Origin: Palsa-360 sp963719875
GTDB lineage: Bacteria > Acidobacteriota > Terriglobia > Acidiferrales > UBA7541
Reading direction: 5' to 3'
Length of the DNA: 64,000 nucleotides
Assembly (NCBI GenBank): GCA_963719875.1
Contig: CAVRDJ010000002.1
Span: 3,162,001-3,226,000 of the forward strand
In this document: positions 8,104 through 16,581 of the stretch, piece by piece
Layout of the letters: each line of letters begins with the position of its first letter
Numbering within the stretch: the first letter of the stretch is position 1
The notes under the pieces: model-generated
Seen by the model: only the letters and a program-made list of their open reading frames with translations
What the model was told of the DNA's origin: nothing
Databases searched by the model: none
Program-made: the position numbers and the translations under genes

Positions 8104-9207
8104 GTGCAGAGCCAAAATATTCTACTCGCTGAAGAAGCGGAACCTGCGGCGAAGAAGAATGTCCAGATCATCTTGCCGCCGCCCAAAATTGTGCCGCTAC
8201 ATGACGTGTTTGCGAATGCCATGCTGGAAAAGACTTTCTCGCACCACCGGCACAGGACAAAGGAACCTGCGGCGAATGCAGGCGCCCATTTCATTTTACC
8301 GCCGCCCAAAGCGGAGCAGCTACATGAAGTGCTTGCTGAGGTCATGCTGGAAAACAATTCCGCGCACCACTGGCGTGGCCCTGCCAACCTGGCAGCGGAT
8401 GCAAGTGCACCTATCATTTTGCCCCCGCCCAAAGTGGAGCCACTACATGAGCTGTTTGCGGAAGCCATGCTTGAAGACACTTCCCCGCACCAGCGGCGCA
8501 GCGGTTTCGATTGGGTTGCGTCAATCGGCCTCCACTTCGCGATCCTGGCTGTGCTTTTGATCTTGCCGCTATATTTCACGACCGGACTCGATTCCCAGAA
8601 ATTAAATCTAACATTTCTCGCTCCTCCGGTGATGCCTGCCGCCGCTCCCCCACCTGCACCACTGAGGTCCTCAGCCGCCCGGCCAACGCGCATTCTGCCT
8701 GTGCGGGTCTTTACACCTGGACAACTGACAGCGCCGTCCTTCATTCCGAAAGCCATCGTGAGTACCCCAGGCAGTGCAGGGGCGCCCCCGGATGAAGCGA
8801 TGACGGGAGTACCCGGTGGAATTCCAGGAGGTCAAGTGGGAGGCGTTCTTGGAGGGGTGCTGGGAGGCGCGATGAAGGGCGTGCCGCCTCCGGCGCCACC
8901 AGTGGCGGCAGGGCCGAAGGAGCCCGTCCGCGTAGGCGGCGAAGTGAAGCCGCCGCGCCTGCTGTTTGCGCCTGAACTGGAATATCCATCTCTTGCCAAG
9001 ATGTCCCGCCTCTCCGGAGTCGTGGTCATTGAAGCGATCATCGACGAACATGGCAATGTGAGGGGAATGCGGGTGGTGAGCGGTCATCCGTTGCTGATTC
9101 CTGCCGCATTGAGCGCCGTATCGAAGAGAAGGTATGACCCAACGATCCTCGATGGCGAGCCAACACCGATCGATTTGAGGGTAGAGATCAAATTTAGTTT
9201 CTCGTAG
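8104..9207 (+). CDS. TonB-family energy transducer with three 41-residue N-terminal repeats
   Basis: A 367-residue TonB-like protein that would couple the proton-motive force to outer-membrane receptors. The C-terminal TonB domain is clear (about 285-367: PPRLLFAPELEYPSLAKMS, GVVVIEAIIDEHGNV, RRYDPTILDGEP). One membrane helix lies at about 137-158, followed by a Pro-rich linker and a Gly-rich segment (GGVLGGVLGG). Unusual: before the helix, on the cytoplasmic side, are three tandem repeats starting at residues 23, 64 and 105 (period exactly 41), each with ILPPPK-x3-LHE-x3-A-x2-MLE and a His-rich end. GTG 8104 is the only start that keeps all repeats. The nearest receptor is the partial gene at the window start, on the same strand but far away. 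Confidence 0.88.
   Translation: MQSQNILLAEEAEPAAKKNVQIILPPPKIVPLHDVFANAMLEKTFSHHRHRTKEPAANAGAHFILPPPKAEQLHEVLAEVMLENNSAHHWRGPANLAADASAPIILPPPKVEPLHELFAEAMLEDTSPHQRRSGFDWVASIGLHFAILAVLLILPLYFTTGLDSQKLNLTFLAPPVMPAAAPPPAPLRSSAARPTRILPVRVFTPGQLTAPSFIPKAIVSTPGSAGAPPDEAMTGVPGGIPGGQVGGVLGGVLGGAMKGVPPPAPPVAAGPKEPVRVGGEVKPPRLLFAPELEYPSLAKMSRLSGVVVIEAIIDEHGNVRGMRVVSGHPLLIPAALSAVSKRRYDPTILDGEPTPIDLRVEIKFSFS
8146..8505 (+). repeat. Three tandem 123-bp coding repeats in the TonB gene
   Basis: The ILPPPK codons recur at about 8170, 8293 and 8416, a 123-bp period. The copies have diverged in sequence but not in length, so this looks like an old in-frame triplication maintained by selection. Confidence 0.8.
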
Positions 9208-9278
9208 CTCACAGCAACCTGGCAGCGAAGGCGGCGGTGATCATTTCCGAACTGGAATGGATGCGAAGTGAGCGACCC

Positions 9279-10550
9279 GACACATAGGTGACAGATTGTA
9301 CCGGACACATGGGTTACACTTTCTCCTTTTTTTAGGGAGGAAGCGATGCCATGGAAGGAGTGTTCGGTGATGGATGAAAGGCTTCAGTTTGTGGCTCGCC
9401 GGCTAGCCGGCGAGCCAATGGCGGAACTGTGCAGGGAGTTTGGAATATCTCGCAAGACAGGCTACAAGATTTTCGATCGCTATCAACAATGCGGCCTTCA
9501 GGGGTTGACCGACAGAAGCCGCCGTCCCTATCGCTATGCCCACCAACTTCCTTTTCAGGTGGAGAACTTTATCCTGAACGTGAAGCAGGAGCACCCCAGC
9601 TGGGGTGCTCGCAAAATCCGCGAGCGCCTGATCCGCCGGTTCTCCGGCATTCCCATCCCCGCCAACAGCACCATCCATGCGGTCCTGGATCGACACAACC
9701 TGGTGCAGCGTCGGGGCCGCTTGCGTCGTCGCGCGCAGGGCACCGCTCTATCCTTAGGCCAGGCTCCCAATGAACTGTGGTGCACCGATTACAAGGGCGA
9801 ATTCTTACTGGGCAATCATCAATACTGCTATCCCCTGACCGTCACCGATCATGCCAGTCGCTTCCTGCTCACCTGTGAGGCACTTTCCTCCACCCGAGAA
9901 AGCTACGCTTTTACCGTGTTTGAAAGGCTGTTTCAGGAGCGCGGCCTGCCTGCCAACATCCGCAGCGATAACGGCGTTCCCTTCGCTTCCGCACATGCTT
10001 TGTTTCACTTGAGCAAGTTGGCCGTCTGGTGGCTCCGTTTGGGCATTGGCATCGAACGCATCAAGCCCGGTCACCCGCAGCAAAACGGCCGCCATGAGCG
10101 CATGCATCTCACGCTGAAGAAAGAAGCCACGAAACCAGCCGCTGGCAACTTCCTGCAGCAGCAGGCTCGCTTCGATGACTTCCTCGAGGTCTTCAACAAC
10201 GAACGCCCGCACGAAGCTCTGGACATGAAGTGCCCCGCCGAAGTCTATCAGCCCTCAACGCGCATCTACAAAGGGCTGCCCGATATCGATTATCCCTTCC
10301 ACGACAAGACCATCGTCGTCACCCGTTGCGGACGGATCTGTCTGGGACACAAGAAGATTAACTTCAGCACCGTCTTTGCCGGACAGGCCGTCGGCATCAA
10401 GGAAGTTCAGGACGATATCTGGCTGGTTAGTTTTATGGAGTATGATCTAGGATACTTTGATCTGGAGACTCGAGTGCTAGAACCGTTGCAAAATCCATTT
10501 GGCCCGAAACTGTTACCTATGTAGCCGGTACATTCTGTTACCCATGTCTC
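9279..10550 (+). mobile_element. IS481-type insertion sequence
   Basis: A complete-looking element: one transposase gene flanked by imperfect inverted repeats of about 41 bp (9279-9319 and 10510-10550; about 33 positions match). Each end holds two copies of a 15-16 bp motif, GACACATRGGTKACA, spaced 25 bp apart (9279 and 9304 on the left; inverted copies at 10511 and 10536 on the right), probably transposase-binding sites. I could not find a target-site duplication. The right end lies 21 bp from the 3' end of tRNA-Arg. Confidence 0.85.
9346..10524 (+). CDS. IS481-family DDE transposase
   Basis: A 392-residue transposase. N-terminal helix-turn-helix (about 15-60, CREFGISRKTGYKIFDRY), then an rve integrase core with the catalytic triad visible: Asp148 (WCTDYKG), Asp208 (IRSDNGVPF) and Glu251 (NGRHERMH), plus the PGHPQQNGR motif of IS481. 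The C-terminal domain continues past the core (about 300-392). A strong AGGGAGG lies 5 bp before ATG 9346. The frame is intact, so the element could be active. Terminal repeats are listed under the mobile element. Confidence 0.95.
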   Translation: MPWKECSVMDERLQFVARRLAGEPMAELCREFGISRKTGYKIFDRYQQCGLQGLTDRSRRPYRYAHQLPFQVENFILNVKQEHPSWGARKIRERLIRRFSGIPIPANSTIHAVLDRHNLVQRRGRLRRRAQGTALSLGQAPNELWCTDYKGEFLLGNHQYCYPLTVTDHASRFLLTCEALSSTRESYAFTVFERLFQERGLPANIRSDNGVPFASAHALFHLSKLAVWWLRLGIGIERIKPGHPQQNGRHERMHLTLKKEATKPAAGNFLQQQARFDDFLEVFNNERPHEALDMKCPAEVYQPSTRIYKGLPDIDYPFHDKTIVVTRCGRICLGHKKINFSTVFAGQAVGIKEVQDDIWLVSFMEYDLGYFDLETRVLEPLQNPFGPKLLPM

Positions 10551-10571
10551 CGGGTTGGACCAAGAGTTAAG

Positions 10572-10648
10572 TGGTGCGGCTGGGGCGACTCGAACGCCCG
10601 ACCTCGTGCTTCGGAGGCACGCGCTCTATCCAGCTGAGCTACAGCCGC
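10572..10648 (-). tRNA. tRNA-Arg (anticodon CCG)
   Basis: Read on the minus strand: acceptor GCGGCTG pairs with CAGCCGC, D-arm GCTCAGCTGGATAGAGC, anticodon stem CGTGC/GCACG with loop CTCCGAA (anticodon CCG), T-arm with GTTCGAGTC, discriminator A and an encoded CCA. It has 77 nt, with all arms present. It decodes CGG. Confidence 0.95.
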
Positions 10649-10864
10649 ATACCCCATTTATATCATGCGCCCCGGCTTGCGCGCATTCTTGTGCCCGATT
10701 TTCGAACTTACACCTGCCCCGGAATGGGCGAACTCAAATAACCTTCGACGCAAATCATTCCCGTCCGGCGCGGCGCACACACTCTCCAATTCGAACAGGG
10801 TCGTGCTAGAATCCGCCCGGAACATCTTCATCAGGTAGCACCCTAAAAAAGGAAGTTGCCGTTC

Positions 10865-12751
10865 ATGGCGCACGATGTTTTCGTCAGCTACGCCTCTGGG
10901 GATAAGCCGGTGGCGGATGCCGTCTGTGCCACGCTGGAGTCTCACGGGATCCGCTGTTGGATCGCGCCGCGCGACGTTCTTCCCGGCATCCACTACGGCG
11001 AAGCCATCATTGACGCCATTCATGAGTGCCGCATCATGGTGCTGGTCTTTTCCTCGAAGGCCAATTTGTCCGGCCATATTCCAAAGGAGATTGAACGGGC
11101 AGTCAGCCAGGGTGTCACCGTCATGCCGCTGCGCATTGAGGATGTCGCGCCGGCCAAGTCTCTGGACTACTTTATTGGCAGCGTCCACTGGCTCGACGCA
11201 TTGACGCCGCCGCTGGAACTCCACCTCCAGAGGCTGGCCGCGAATGTCCAAACGCTGCTATCGCGAAGCGACTCGAGAACCGATGCCCATCCAATCCCGG
11301 TAAAAGCCGAGGCGACCGCGTCAGGAATGCCGGCTCTAGCGCACGCCGCGCCTCGTTTGGCACGGCCCAGGTGGGAATATTTCGTGATCGGCGGCTTGAC
11401 CGCCATTGTCCTGATACTCGGCATCTTGACTTACCGGTCCAAGTCTCAGGGAGGTGCGGTAACGACGCAAATCGCGGCGAGTATGCCAGCCCCTCTGCCT
11501 GCACCACCTGCCGCGGCCGTTCCCGTGCCAGACAAACCGAAGAAACTCCTCGCTCCGGTGAAGGCAGCTGTTCCTGCGGCTCCATCCACGCCTACTCCTG
11601 CCGCTCGCCCTGCGAATCCCCATCGTGAAGTGGCCATTAACTTCATTCCTGGATCAACCGTTAAGCTCGAACAGCTCATCGGCGATGAGGACAAGGAGCG
11701 GCATAAGCCAACCGCGAGCCAGACGTTCACGCGATTTGGCGTAGAGGGCACGGAGCTTGGCAATTCTTTTGAACACCAAGGGCACGCCTATTTTCTGTTC
11801 GGACCGACCATAGGCCGCTTGCCTGGGTTATCCGACACGATCGCGGCTACTGGCACAACGAATCCCAATGGCGGCGTTCACTTGGATTTCCTGATGAACG
11901 GCGGCAAATTCATCACCGTGCAGCCGACCGGCGTCACGATGGCGCCGATGGATGTGCCCGTGGCCGGAATCAGTCTTGACGGGCAGATGTACGTGGCCAT
12001 CAGTACGAATTTCACGAAGGGCCGGGCTACCGACCGCTCCGTCCTCACCAAGTTTGTCGCTCCGGAAACTTTCCAAACGATTCGCACAATTTCCGAACTT
12101 CCCGATGGACGATTCATCAGAATGTCGATGCGTGCCCAGCCGGGCCCCATCGCGGGGCTACCTGCTGGCGGACCTTTCATTTTCACTTGGGGAACAGGCA
12201 AGTACCGCGAGAGTGACGCGTATCTCTCGATTGTCCCCGTTGGGCAATTCGAGGCCGGCAAAGGAACTCGTTATTTCGCGGGCCTGGACGCGGCAAACGC
12301 TCCGACCTGGAGCGACAACGAATCGGACGCAACTCCGATTGTGAGGGACGGCACGCTCGGGGACTTGTCCGTTACATGGTGCAAGGAACTTGGATTTTGG
12401 CTGATGACTTACGACCGCCGGACGCAACCCAACGGCATCGCGTTTTCCTACTCGCGGACGCCGTGGGGACCGTGGAGCGAACCTCAGATCTTATTCAACC
12501 CTGTGCGTGACAACGCATTCGGAAGATTCATGCATAATCCTCAGAGGAAAATTGACGACGGTGTTGAAGGGCCAGTCCTGGGACAGAGAAATGGAGTAAT
12601 CGCTGCGGATGTTCGCGGTGCCGCCTTTGCTCCCTATGTCGTGGAGCGCTGGACCAAAGTGGAGGGCTCTGAACTCGAACTCTACTATGCGATGTCGACA
12701 ATGAACCCCTACGTTGTGGTCTTGATGAAATCAAGCTTGCTGATCGAGTAG
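10865..12751 (+). CDS. TIR domain - transmembrane - DUF4185 protein
   Basis: A 628-residue membrane protein. Residues 1-135 (from ATG 10865) are a bacterial TIR domain: HDVFVSYASGDKPVADAV, CWIAPRDVLPGIHYGEAIIDAI, MVLVFSSKAN, then IPKEIERAV, whose first Glu (about 75) is the likely catalytic residue if it is an NADase. One membrane helix at about 172-191, a Pro/Ala linker to about 250, and a C-terminal DUF4185 propeller-like domain about 260-628 (GDLSVTWCKELGFWLMTYD, TPWGPWSEPQ, MNPYVVVLMKSSL). Predicted topology: TIR inside, DUF4185 outside. Some DUF4185 proteins are arabinan-cleaving hydrolases (GH183). AAGGAAG lies upstream; TTG 10856 is a weaker start. The next gene, 51 bp on, encodes a SLOG-TM protein, suggesting a sensor/effector pair. 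Confidence 0.88.
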   Translation: MAHDVFVSYASGDKPVADAVCATLESHGIRCWIAPRDVLPGIHYGEAIIDAIHECRIMVLVFSSKANLSGHIPKEIERAVSQGVTVMPLRIEDVAPAKSLDYFIGSVHWLDALTPPLELHLQRLAANVQTLLSRSDSRTDAHPIPVKAEATASGMPALAHAAPRLARPRWEYFVIGGLTAIVLILGILTYRSKSQGGAVTTQIAASMPAPLPAPPAAAVPVPDKPKKLLAPVKAAVPAAPSTPTPAARPANPHREVAINFIPGSTVKLEQLIGDEDKERHKPTASQTFTRFGVEGTELGNSFEHQGHAYFLFGPTIGRLPGLSDTIAATGTTNPNGGVHLDFLMNGGKFITVQPTGVTMAPMDVPVAGISLDGQMYVAISTNFTKGRATDRSVLTKFVAPETFQTIRTISELPDGRFIRMSMRAQPGPIAGLPAGGPFIFTWGTGKYRESDAYLSIVPVGQFEAGKGTRYFAGLDAANAPTWSDNESDATPIVRDGTLGDLSVTWCKELGFWLMTYDRRTQPNGIAFSYSRTPWGPWSEPQILFNPVRDNAFGRFMHNPQRKIDDGVEGPVLGQRNGVIAADVRGAAFAPYVVERWTKVEGSELELYYAMSTMNPYVVVLMKSSLLIE

Positions 12752-12802
12752 GGATTGAGGATTGCGATCATAGTTGAACGGGGAAGCGCCTCTCCCATCT
12801 GA

Positions 12803-14299
12803 ATGACCTGTATGAGCCATCCACCCCGGACTTCCGTGCAGCTGCCTATCGCCCTGGCCATTGGATTTACCGGGCATCGCAAACTTCTTGATGAAGCCAA
12901 GTGCCGCGAAGCCATTCGGAAAGTACTCCTGGAATGGATCGAGAAAGTGCCGGGAGTAATTTATGGTGTGACGTCGGCCGCCGCCGGTGGGGACTTGCTG
13001 TTTGCGGAGACCTGCGCTGAACTGAATCTGCCGATCCGCGTTTTTCTGCCCGTACAGAAGGAACAATTCCGTCAAGATTTTGAGGAGCTTTCATGGGCCC
13101 GTGCGGAATGTGTATTTAGGAATGCGCTGTCGGTGGAAGTAATCGGCTCCGGGGAGAAATTGACGGAGCGCTATTACGAATGCGGCATCGAAACGGTGCA
13201 GCAGAGTCAATTGCTCATGGCGCTGTGGGATGGAGAACCCAGCCATGGCATGGGCGGCACGGCAGATATGGTCCATTTTGCCAGAGAGCAAGGCCGGCCG
13301 GTCATCTGGATCCACAGCGCTACCGGCGCGCTGCAGGACTTCAACTTGAGTCCGAAAATCCTGAACGATCCGGAAATGCGCTTCCTTAACGATTTGCCTG
13401 ACCCCGCCCTCCCACTGCCTGCCGGTTTCCCTCACGATCTGGCGAATGCGTGGTTTGTCAAATTGGATGAAAATGCCAGCCGAGTCGCTCCGCAAGTTCG
13501 CCGCATAGCCGCGATCCCGATTTTCTGCACCGCCGCCGCAGCTGTTCTGAGCGGAAAGACGGCATATACGGGTAGTAGCGTGGTTTGGCTGTGGGCGGGA
13601 ACGGCATTGGGAATCATGGCCGCCGCGCTGCCAACTGTCATGAGGCTGGAACGCCGCCAGGTTGCTTGGACGAGGGTGCGAGCCGCCGCGGAAATTTGCC
13701 GGTCGTGCCTGGCGCTTTGGCGGACACCGGCGCCCTACGAGGTCGTTGGACCGGAGGTTGTGCCCGATCTGGCCGGGATGCTGACCTCGCTGAATTTTCT
13801 GAAAATGTCGGATCGCAAGGAGCGCGAGAACTCTCTCGATGAATTCAAGCGGCTATACAGAGGTGGCCGGGTTCAGCACCAAATTGCATATTTTTCGCGC
13901 CACGCAAATCACGCGGCCGCGTGGGCGCGCCGATACCGGAATGTTACCTGGGTTAGCATCATTCTTGCCGCAGGGCTCGACTTTTGGTTGCTGCTCAACG
14001 CGCATGGCCTGAACCATTGGATTTCAGGGAATTTGAGGTCAGAGCTGGCTTTGTCGGTCGCGATTTTCTTTCAAATCGCAACGGTGGCAGGGTCCCTCGT
14101 GGTCGTATACGACTACGTGCGCCGCCGGGATCGCTACCGAGAATTGCATCGCATGCTGGTGCAATGGGATAAACAGCTGGAACTATCCCAGACATGGCCC
14201 ATTGTGCTGCGTATCGCCACCACTGTGGAAAAGGCATTGCTGGCGGAATTGATTGAATGGAGATCGCACATTCGGAACCAGAAACTACTGCAGAAATAA
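12803..14299 (+). CDS. SLOG-domain protein with four transmembrane helices
   Basis: A 498-residue protein. Residues 15-190 form a SLOG/LOG-like Rossmannoid domain: IGFTGHRKLLD (22-26 is the TGHR loop), SAAAGGDLLFAETCAE (GGD at 62-64), LPIRVFLPVQ, and GGTADMVHFAREQGRPVIWI (151-170). SLOG domains bind nucleotide-derived signals such as the cyclic ADP-ribose of Thoeris. The C-terminal half has two membrane hairpins (about 233-252 and 258-279; 381-400 and 414-437) joined by about 100 helical residues, resembling the S-4TM/SLATT effectors paired with such sensors. It follows the TIR gene on the same strand by 51 bp. ATG 12812 is an alternative start. Inferred role: membrane effector opened by a TIR-made signal. 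No SIR2 domain is present, so it is not a classical ThsA. Confidence 0.8.
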   Translation: MTCMSHPPRTSVQLPIALAIGFTGHRKLLDEAKCREAIRKVLLEWIEKVPGVIYGVTSAAAGGDLLFAETCAELNLPIRVFLPVQKEQFRQDFEELSWARAECVFRNALSVEVIGSGEKLTERYYECGIETVQQSQLLMALWDGEPSHGMGGTADMVHFAREQGRPVIWIHSATGALQDFNLSPKILNDPEMRFLNDLPDPALPLPAGFPHDLANAWFVKLDENASRVAPQVRRIAAIPIFCTAAAAVLSGKTAYTGSSVVWLWAGTALGIMAAALPTVMRLERRQVAWTRVRAAAEICRSCLALWRTPAPYEVVGPEVVPDLAGMLTSLNFLKMSDRKERENSLDEFKRLYRGGRVQHQIAYFSRHANHAAAWARRYRNVTWVSIILAAGLDFWLLLNAHGLNHWISGNLRSELALSVAIFFQIATVAGSLVVVYDYVRRRDRYRELHRMLVQWDKQLELSQTWPIVLRIATTVEKALLAELIEWRSHIRNQKLLQK

Positions 14300-14554
14300 T
14301 TCGGATGAAATCCGGGAATGCCGATCGGATGACTGGTGATTGGAGAATGGTGACTGGTGAAAAACCTGCCACGTCTGCGTCCCTGCATGCATCAGGGAAC
14401 CGGCCTCTCATCGTCGGAATCGAAAAGTACGGGTGGAAGTCAGACGGGACGATACTTCTTGGTTTTCACACATGACGAATCGCAAATCACGAATCACCCT
14501 GCGCCGCTTATAGCGTGAGCGAATCACCAGTCACTAATCACCAGTCACCAGCCA
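14300..14554. repeat. Intergenic region with GTGACTGGTGA-type short repeats
   Basis: No gene. Degenerate tandem copies of a TGACTGGTGA-like unit occur at about 14330-14362 and, in the opposite orientation (CACCAGTCAC), at about 14520-14556, so the spacer is bounded by inverted blocks of the same repeat. Related blocks lie at 30936-30975 and 37050-37110. Confidence 0.65.
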
Positions 14555-15298
14555 CTACTCAATGCTGTCGGCAACGATGGAGCGGCCGCTCACCTTTACA
14601 TCGATAGAAATGGGAGGCCGCAGACTACTCCCCTGCACGATCTCTCCCCGGGCCCAGGTGTTGCCTCCGAGCGGGCCGACTTTTAAGGGATCGTACACGG
14701 TGTTGTCGCACGGATTCACGACCATGGGGTGGCTGGCGTTATATCTATACTTTGAAGCGAGCGTGGCGAGATCGGTAACGAACTCCAATTCGCAACGGCC
14801 ATACGGTCCTTGAAGGGCAAACGCCCACAGCCCTCCGCTGGGAAGCCGGATCACCATGGCGTTAATTTTCTCCTGCAGGAGAGGCTTCACGAAAGTGAAT
14901 TTTTTCGCGGCCCACGGTTTGGAGAGCTCTTCAACCGTCGCCGCCAAGGTCGGACCCTCGTGAACTGCTGCAACAGGATTCGGCAGCGTAGACGCAGGCG
15001 CCGCCTGTTCCGTGACGTCCGCATCAGGGGATGAAGAACTAGCCGCGCCGCGCGGCTTGCTTTTGACCCGCCAAAAGATTACGGCGCCGATCAACACGAC
15101 GGCAGCGGCGATGCCTCCAATTTGCAACAGCCGCTGTGTCTCGGCCCCTCTTAAGCTCGGTCCTGGCTGGCGCGAACCCTGACTTACTCCGGGGATTTGC
15201 GGCATTTCGGGCCGAAACGGATCAAACTTGTTTTCCGCGGGCTTGTCGAGAGGCGCGTCCGTACTTTTCGTGGGTAATTTGACAGGCATGGAAGTCAA
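14555..15298 (-). CDS. Single-span membrane protein, unknown; possible degenerate Rieske-like C-terminus
   Basis: A 247-residue protein with a Pro-rich cytoplasmic N-terminus, one membrane helix (about 58-80, GGIAAAVVLIGAVIFW), a low-complexity linker, and an outside domain of about 125 residues. That domain ends with ASHPMVVNPCDNTVYDP ... ARGEIVQGSSLRPPISIDV, whose order of Cys, turn, Pro-rich strand and terminal beta strands resembles a Rieske fold without the CxH...CxxH cluster ligands. This likeness is weak and by eye only. Its start overlaps the stop of the upstream RsbW-like gene by 4 bp, so the two are translated together. Confidence 0.6.
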   Translation of the reverse strand: MTSMPVKLPTKSTDAPLDKPAENKFDPFRPEMPQIPGVSQGSRQPGPSLRGAETQRLLQIGGIAAAVVLIGAVIFWRVKSKPRGAASSSSPDADVTEQAAPASTLPNPVAAVHEGPTLAATVEELSKPWAAKKFTFVKPLLQEKINAMVIRLPSGGLWAFALQGPYGRCELEFVTDLATLASKYRYNASHPMVVNPCDNTVYDPLKVGPLGGNTWARGEIVQGSSLRPPISIDVKVSGRSIVADSIE

Positions 15299-15741
15299 AA
15301 TTTGCGCATTCGGATTACAGTGCCGTTGCGTTCGTGTTTCACTTCATCCATCAGCTCGTTGATCAACAAAATGCCGCGGCCATTCTCGGAAAGCAAATTG
15401 GAATCGTCGGTGGGTGAGGGGATGGAGGAGGGGTCGAACCCGCTGCCCGGATCGCGAACCACGATTTGGATGCCCCGGTCCCGATCGCCCGTCACGGAAC
15501 ATTCGACTTTTTTGGAGGGATCGGCCTTGCAACCGTGAACGATTGCGTTTGCCAGGGCTTCACGAAACGCCAACTCAATCTCAAATTCTTTCGCTGCTCC
15601 ATATTCCAATTCATCGACGAGCCGCATGACCCAGTCCACAACCGGCGAAATAGAGGCGACATCGGCGGGCAGAGTCACTTCGAAGTGCATCGAAGAGGGC
15701 GGCTCATTCCCTGAGATGTCTGAATTTAGGTCTATAGCCAT
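15295..15741 (-). CDS. RsbW-like anti-sigma regulatory kinase (HATPase_c_2)
   Basis: A 148-residue GHKL ATPase of the RsbW/SpoIIAB type, which controls a sigma factor through a partner anti-anti-sigma protein. Seen: N box FREALANAIVHGCKADP, G1 box VVRDPGSGFDPSSIP, and G2-like NGRGILLINELMDEV, ending HERNGTVIRMRK. The length is typical. No sigma factor or STAS protein is adjacent; the coupled downstream gene is a membrane protein of unknown role. The motifs support the family strongly; its target is not shown here. Confidence 0.88.
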   Translation of the reverse strand: MAIDLNSDISGNEPPSSMHFEVTLPADVASISPVVDWVMRLVDELEYGAAKEFEIELAFREALANAIVHGCKADPSKKVECSVTGDRDRGIQIVVRDPGSGFDPSSIPSPTDDSNLLSENGRGILLINELMDEVKHERNGTVIRMRKF

Positions 15742-15906
15742 ACGAAATTTCGCGGCGCGCGGTTGCGCGACTAAACAGCCCCTAAAAGTAGGAATTCGCT
15801 GTCCTTGGCAACTTCAAGGGCGCCCAATTACATTTTGGACCTGGGTAGACTCCCAGACAAGCAGAGGGGAAGGCTCGTGTTCCACAAGGATACCCCATCC
15901 ACGGGC

Positions 15907-16242
15907 CTACAGGCTAAGTGAGGTTTGGCGGCGAATTTGCTCGTTCAAATTGGCGATCGACAATAGCAATTGCAATAAATTCGAGCGCTGTTCATCACCC
16001 AGATCCATTCGCTCGCTCCCAATAGTTTCGACAATGAAATCCACCTGAGCGAGCATCCAGTCGCGCAAATCAGGGTCAACCACTATTCCCCGGCCTACGA
16101 GTTCAGTAATTGCCTCCAGTTCTCGCGTTGAGTTCTGGAGGTAACTATCCAGCTGCGAGCCGCCTTCGACTACGCTCGTGGGGAGATCGATTATGCAACC
16201 TTGGGAGTAACCATCACCACTAGGGGCCGTCATGAGTGACAC
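15907..16242 (-). CDS. Hypothetical protein, mostly helical
   Basis: A 111-residue acidic protein predicted to be helical from about residue 28 on (LDSYLQNSTRELEAITELV, NLLQLLLSIANLNEQIRRQ). It has no membrane segment, signal or recognised motif. It lies 165 bp upstream of the RsbW-like gene on the same strand. The frame ends at a TAG at 15907. ATG 16233 is an alternative start. It could be a small partner of that kinase, but nothing in the sequence proves it. Confidence 0.45.
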   Translation of the reverse strand: MSLMTAPSGDGYSQGCIIDLPTSVVEGGSQLDSYLQNSTRELEAITELVGRGIVVDPDLRDWMLAQVDFIVETIGSERMDLGDEQRSNLLQLLLSIANLNEQIRRQTSLSL

Positions 16243-16581
16243 CTCAATCTTGATCCAAACTCATACCATATAGCGTGCACGCCTACTTCCAACCTATTAA
16301 AGCTCTCGATCTGCATTATTTTCCCGAGGCTCTGGCCACCCGGCACGGAATAGGGGTCATGCGTGGGCGGGCAGATCGGGTAGAATCTATCCTGGATGTG
16401 AAAGCAAGGTGGTATTTCAGACCCAGCCGGCGTCGAGGTGCAGATGACTCATTTCTTCTCACAAACGGTATTGACTTGCCGGGAAACTCCTTTACGGATT
16501 AGCATGGACACGCCCTACCGCCAAGGTGAAGATAGTTGGGCAAACGCAGTTGCAATTTGGGATGCGAGGAGGGTCATCCGT
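16243..16581. other. Intergenic region before the outer-membrane barrel gene
   Basis: No supported gene. The frame of the downstream barrel gene extends back into it but lacks a signal peptide there. A TTGACT at 16471 could be a -35 box, but no good -10 follows at the right distance. Confidence 0.4.

Noticed and set aside
9265..10565. Target-site duplication around the IS element
   Set aside because: Flanks were compared by eye and no convincing direct repeat was found.
10865..14299. Calling the TIR/SLOG pair a standard Thoeris system
   Set aside because: No SIR2 or Macro domain is present and the SLOG partner is a multi-pass membrane protein, so only an analogy is justified.
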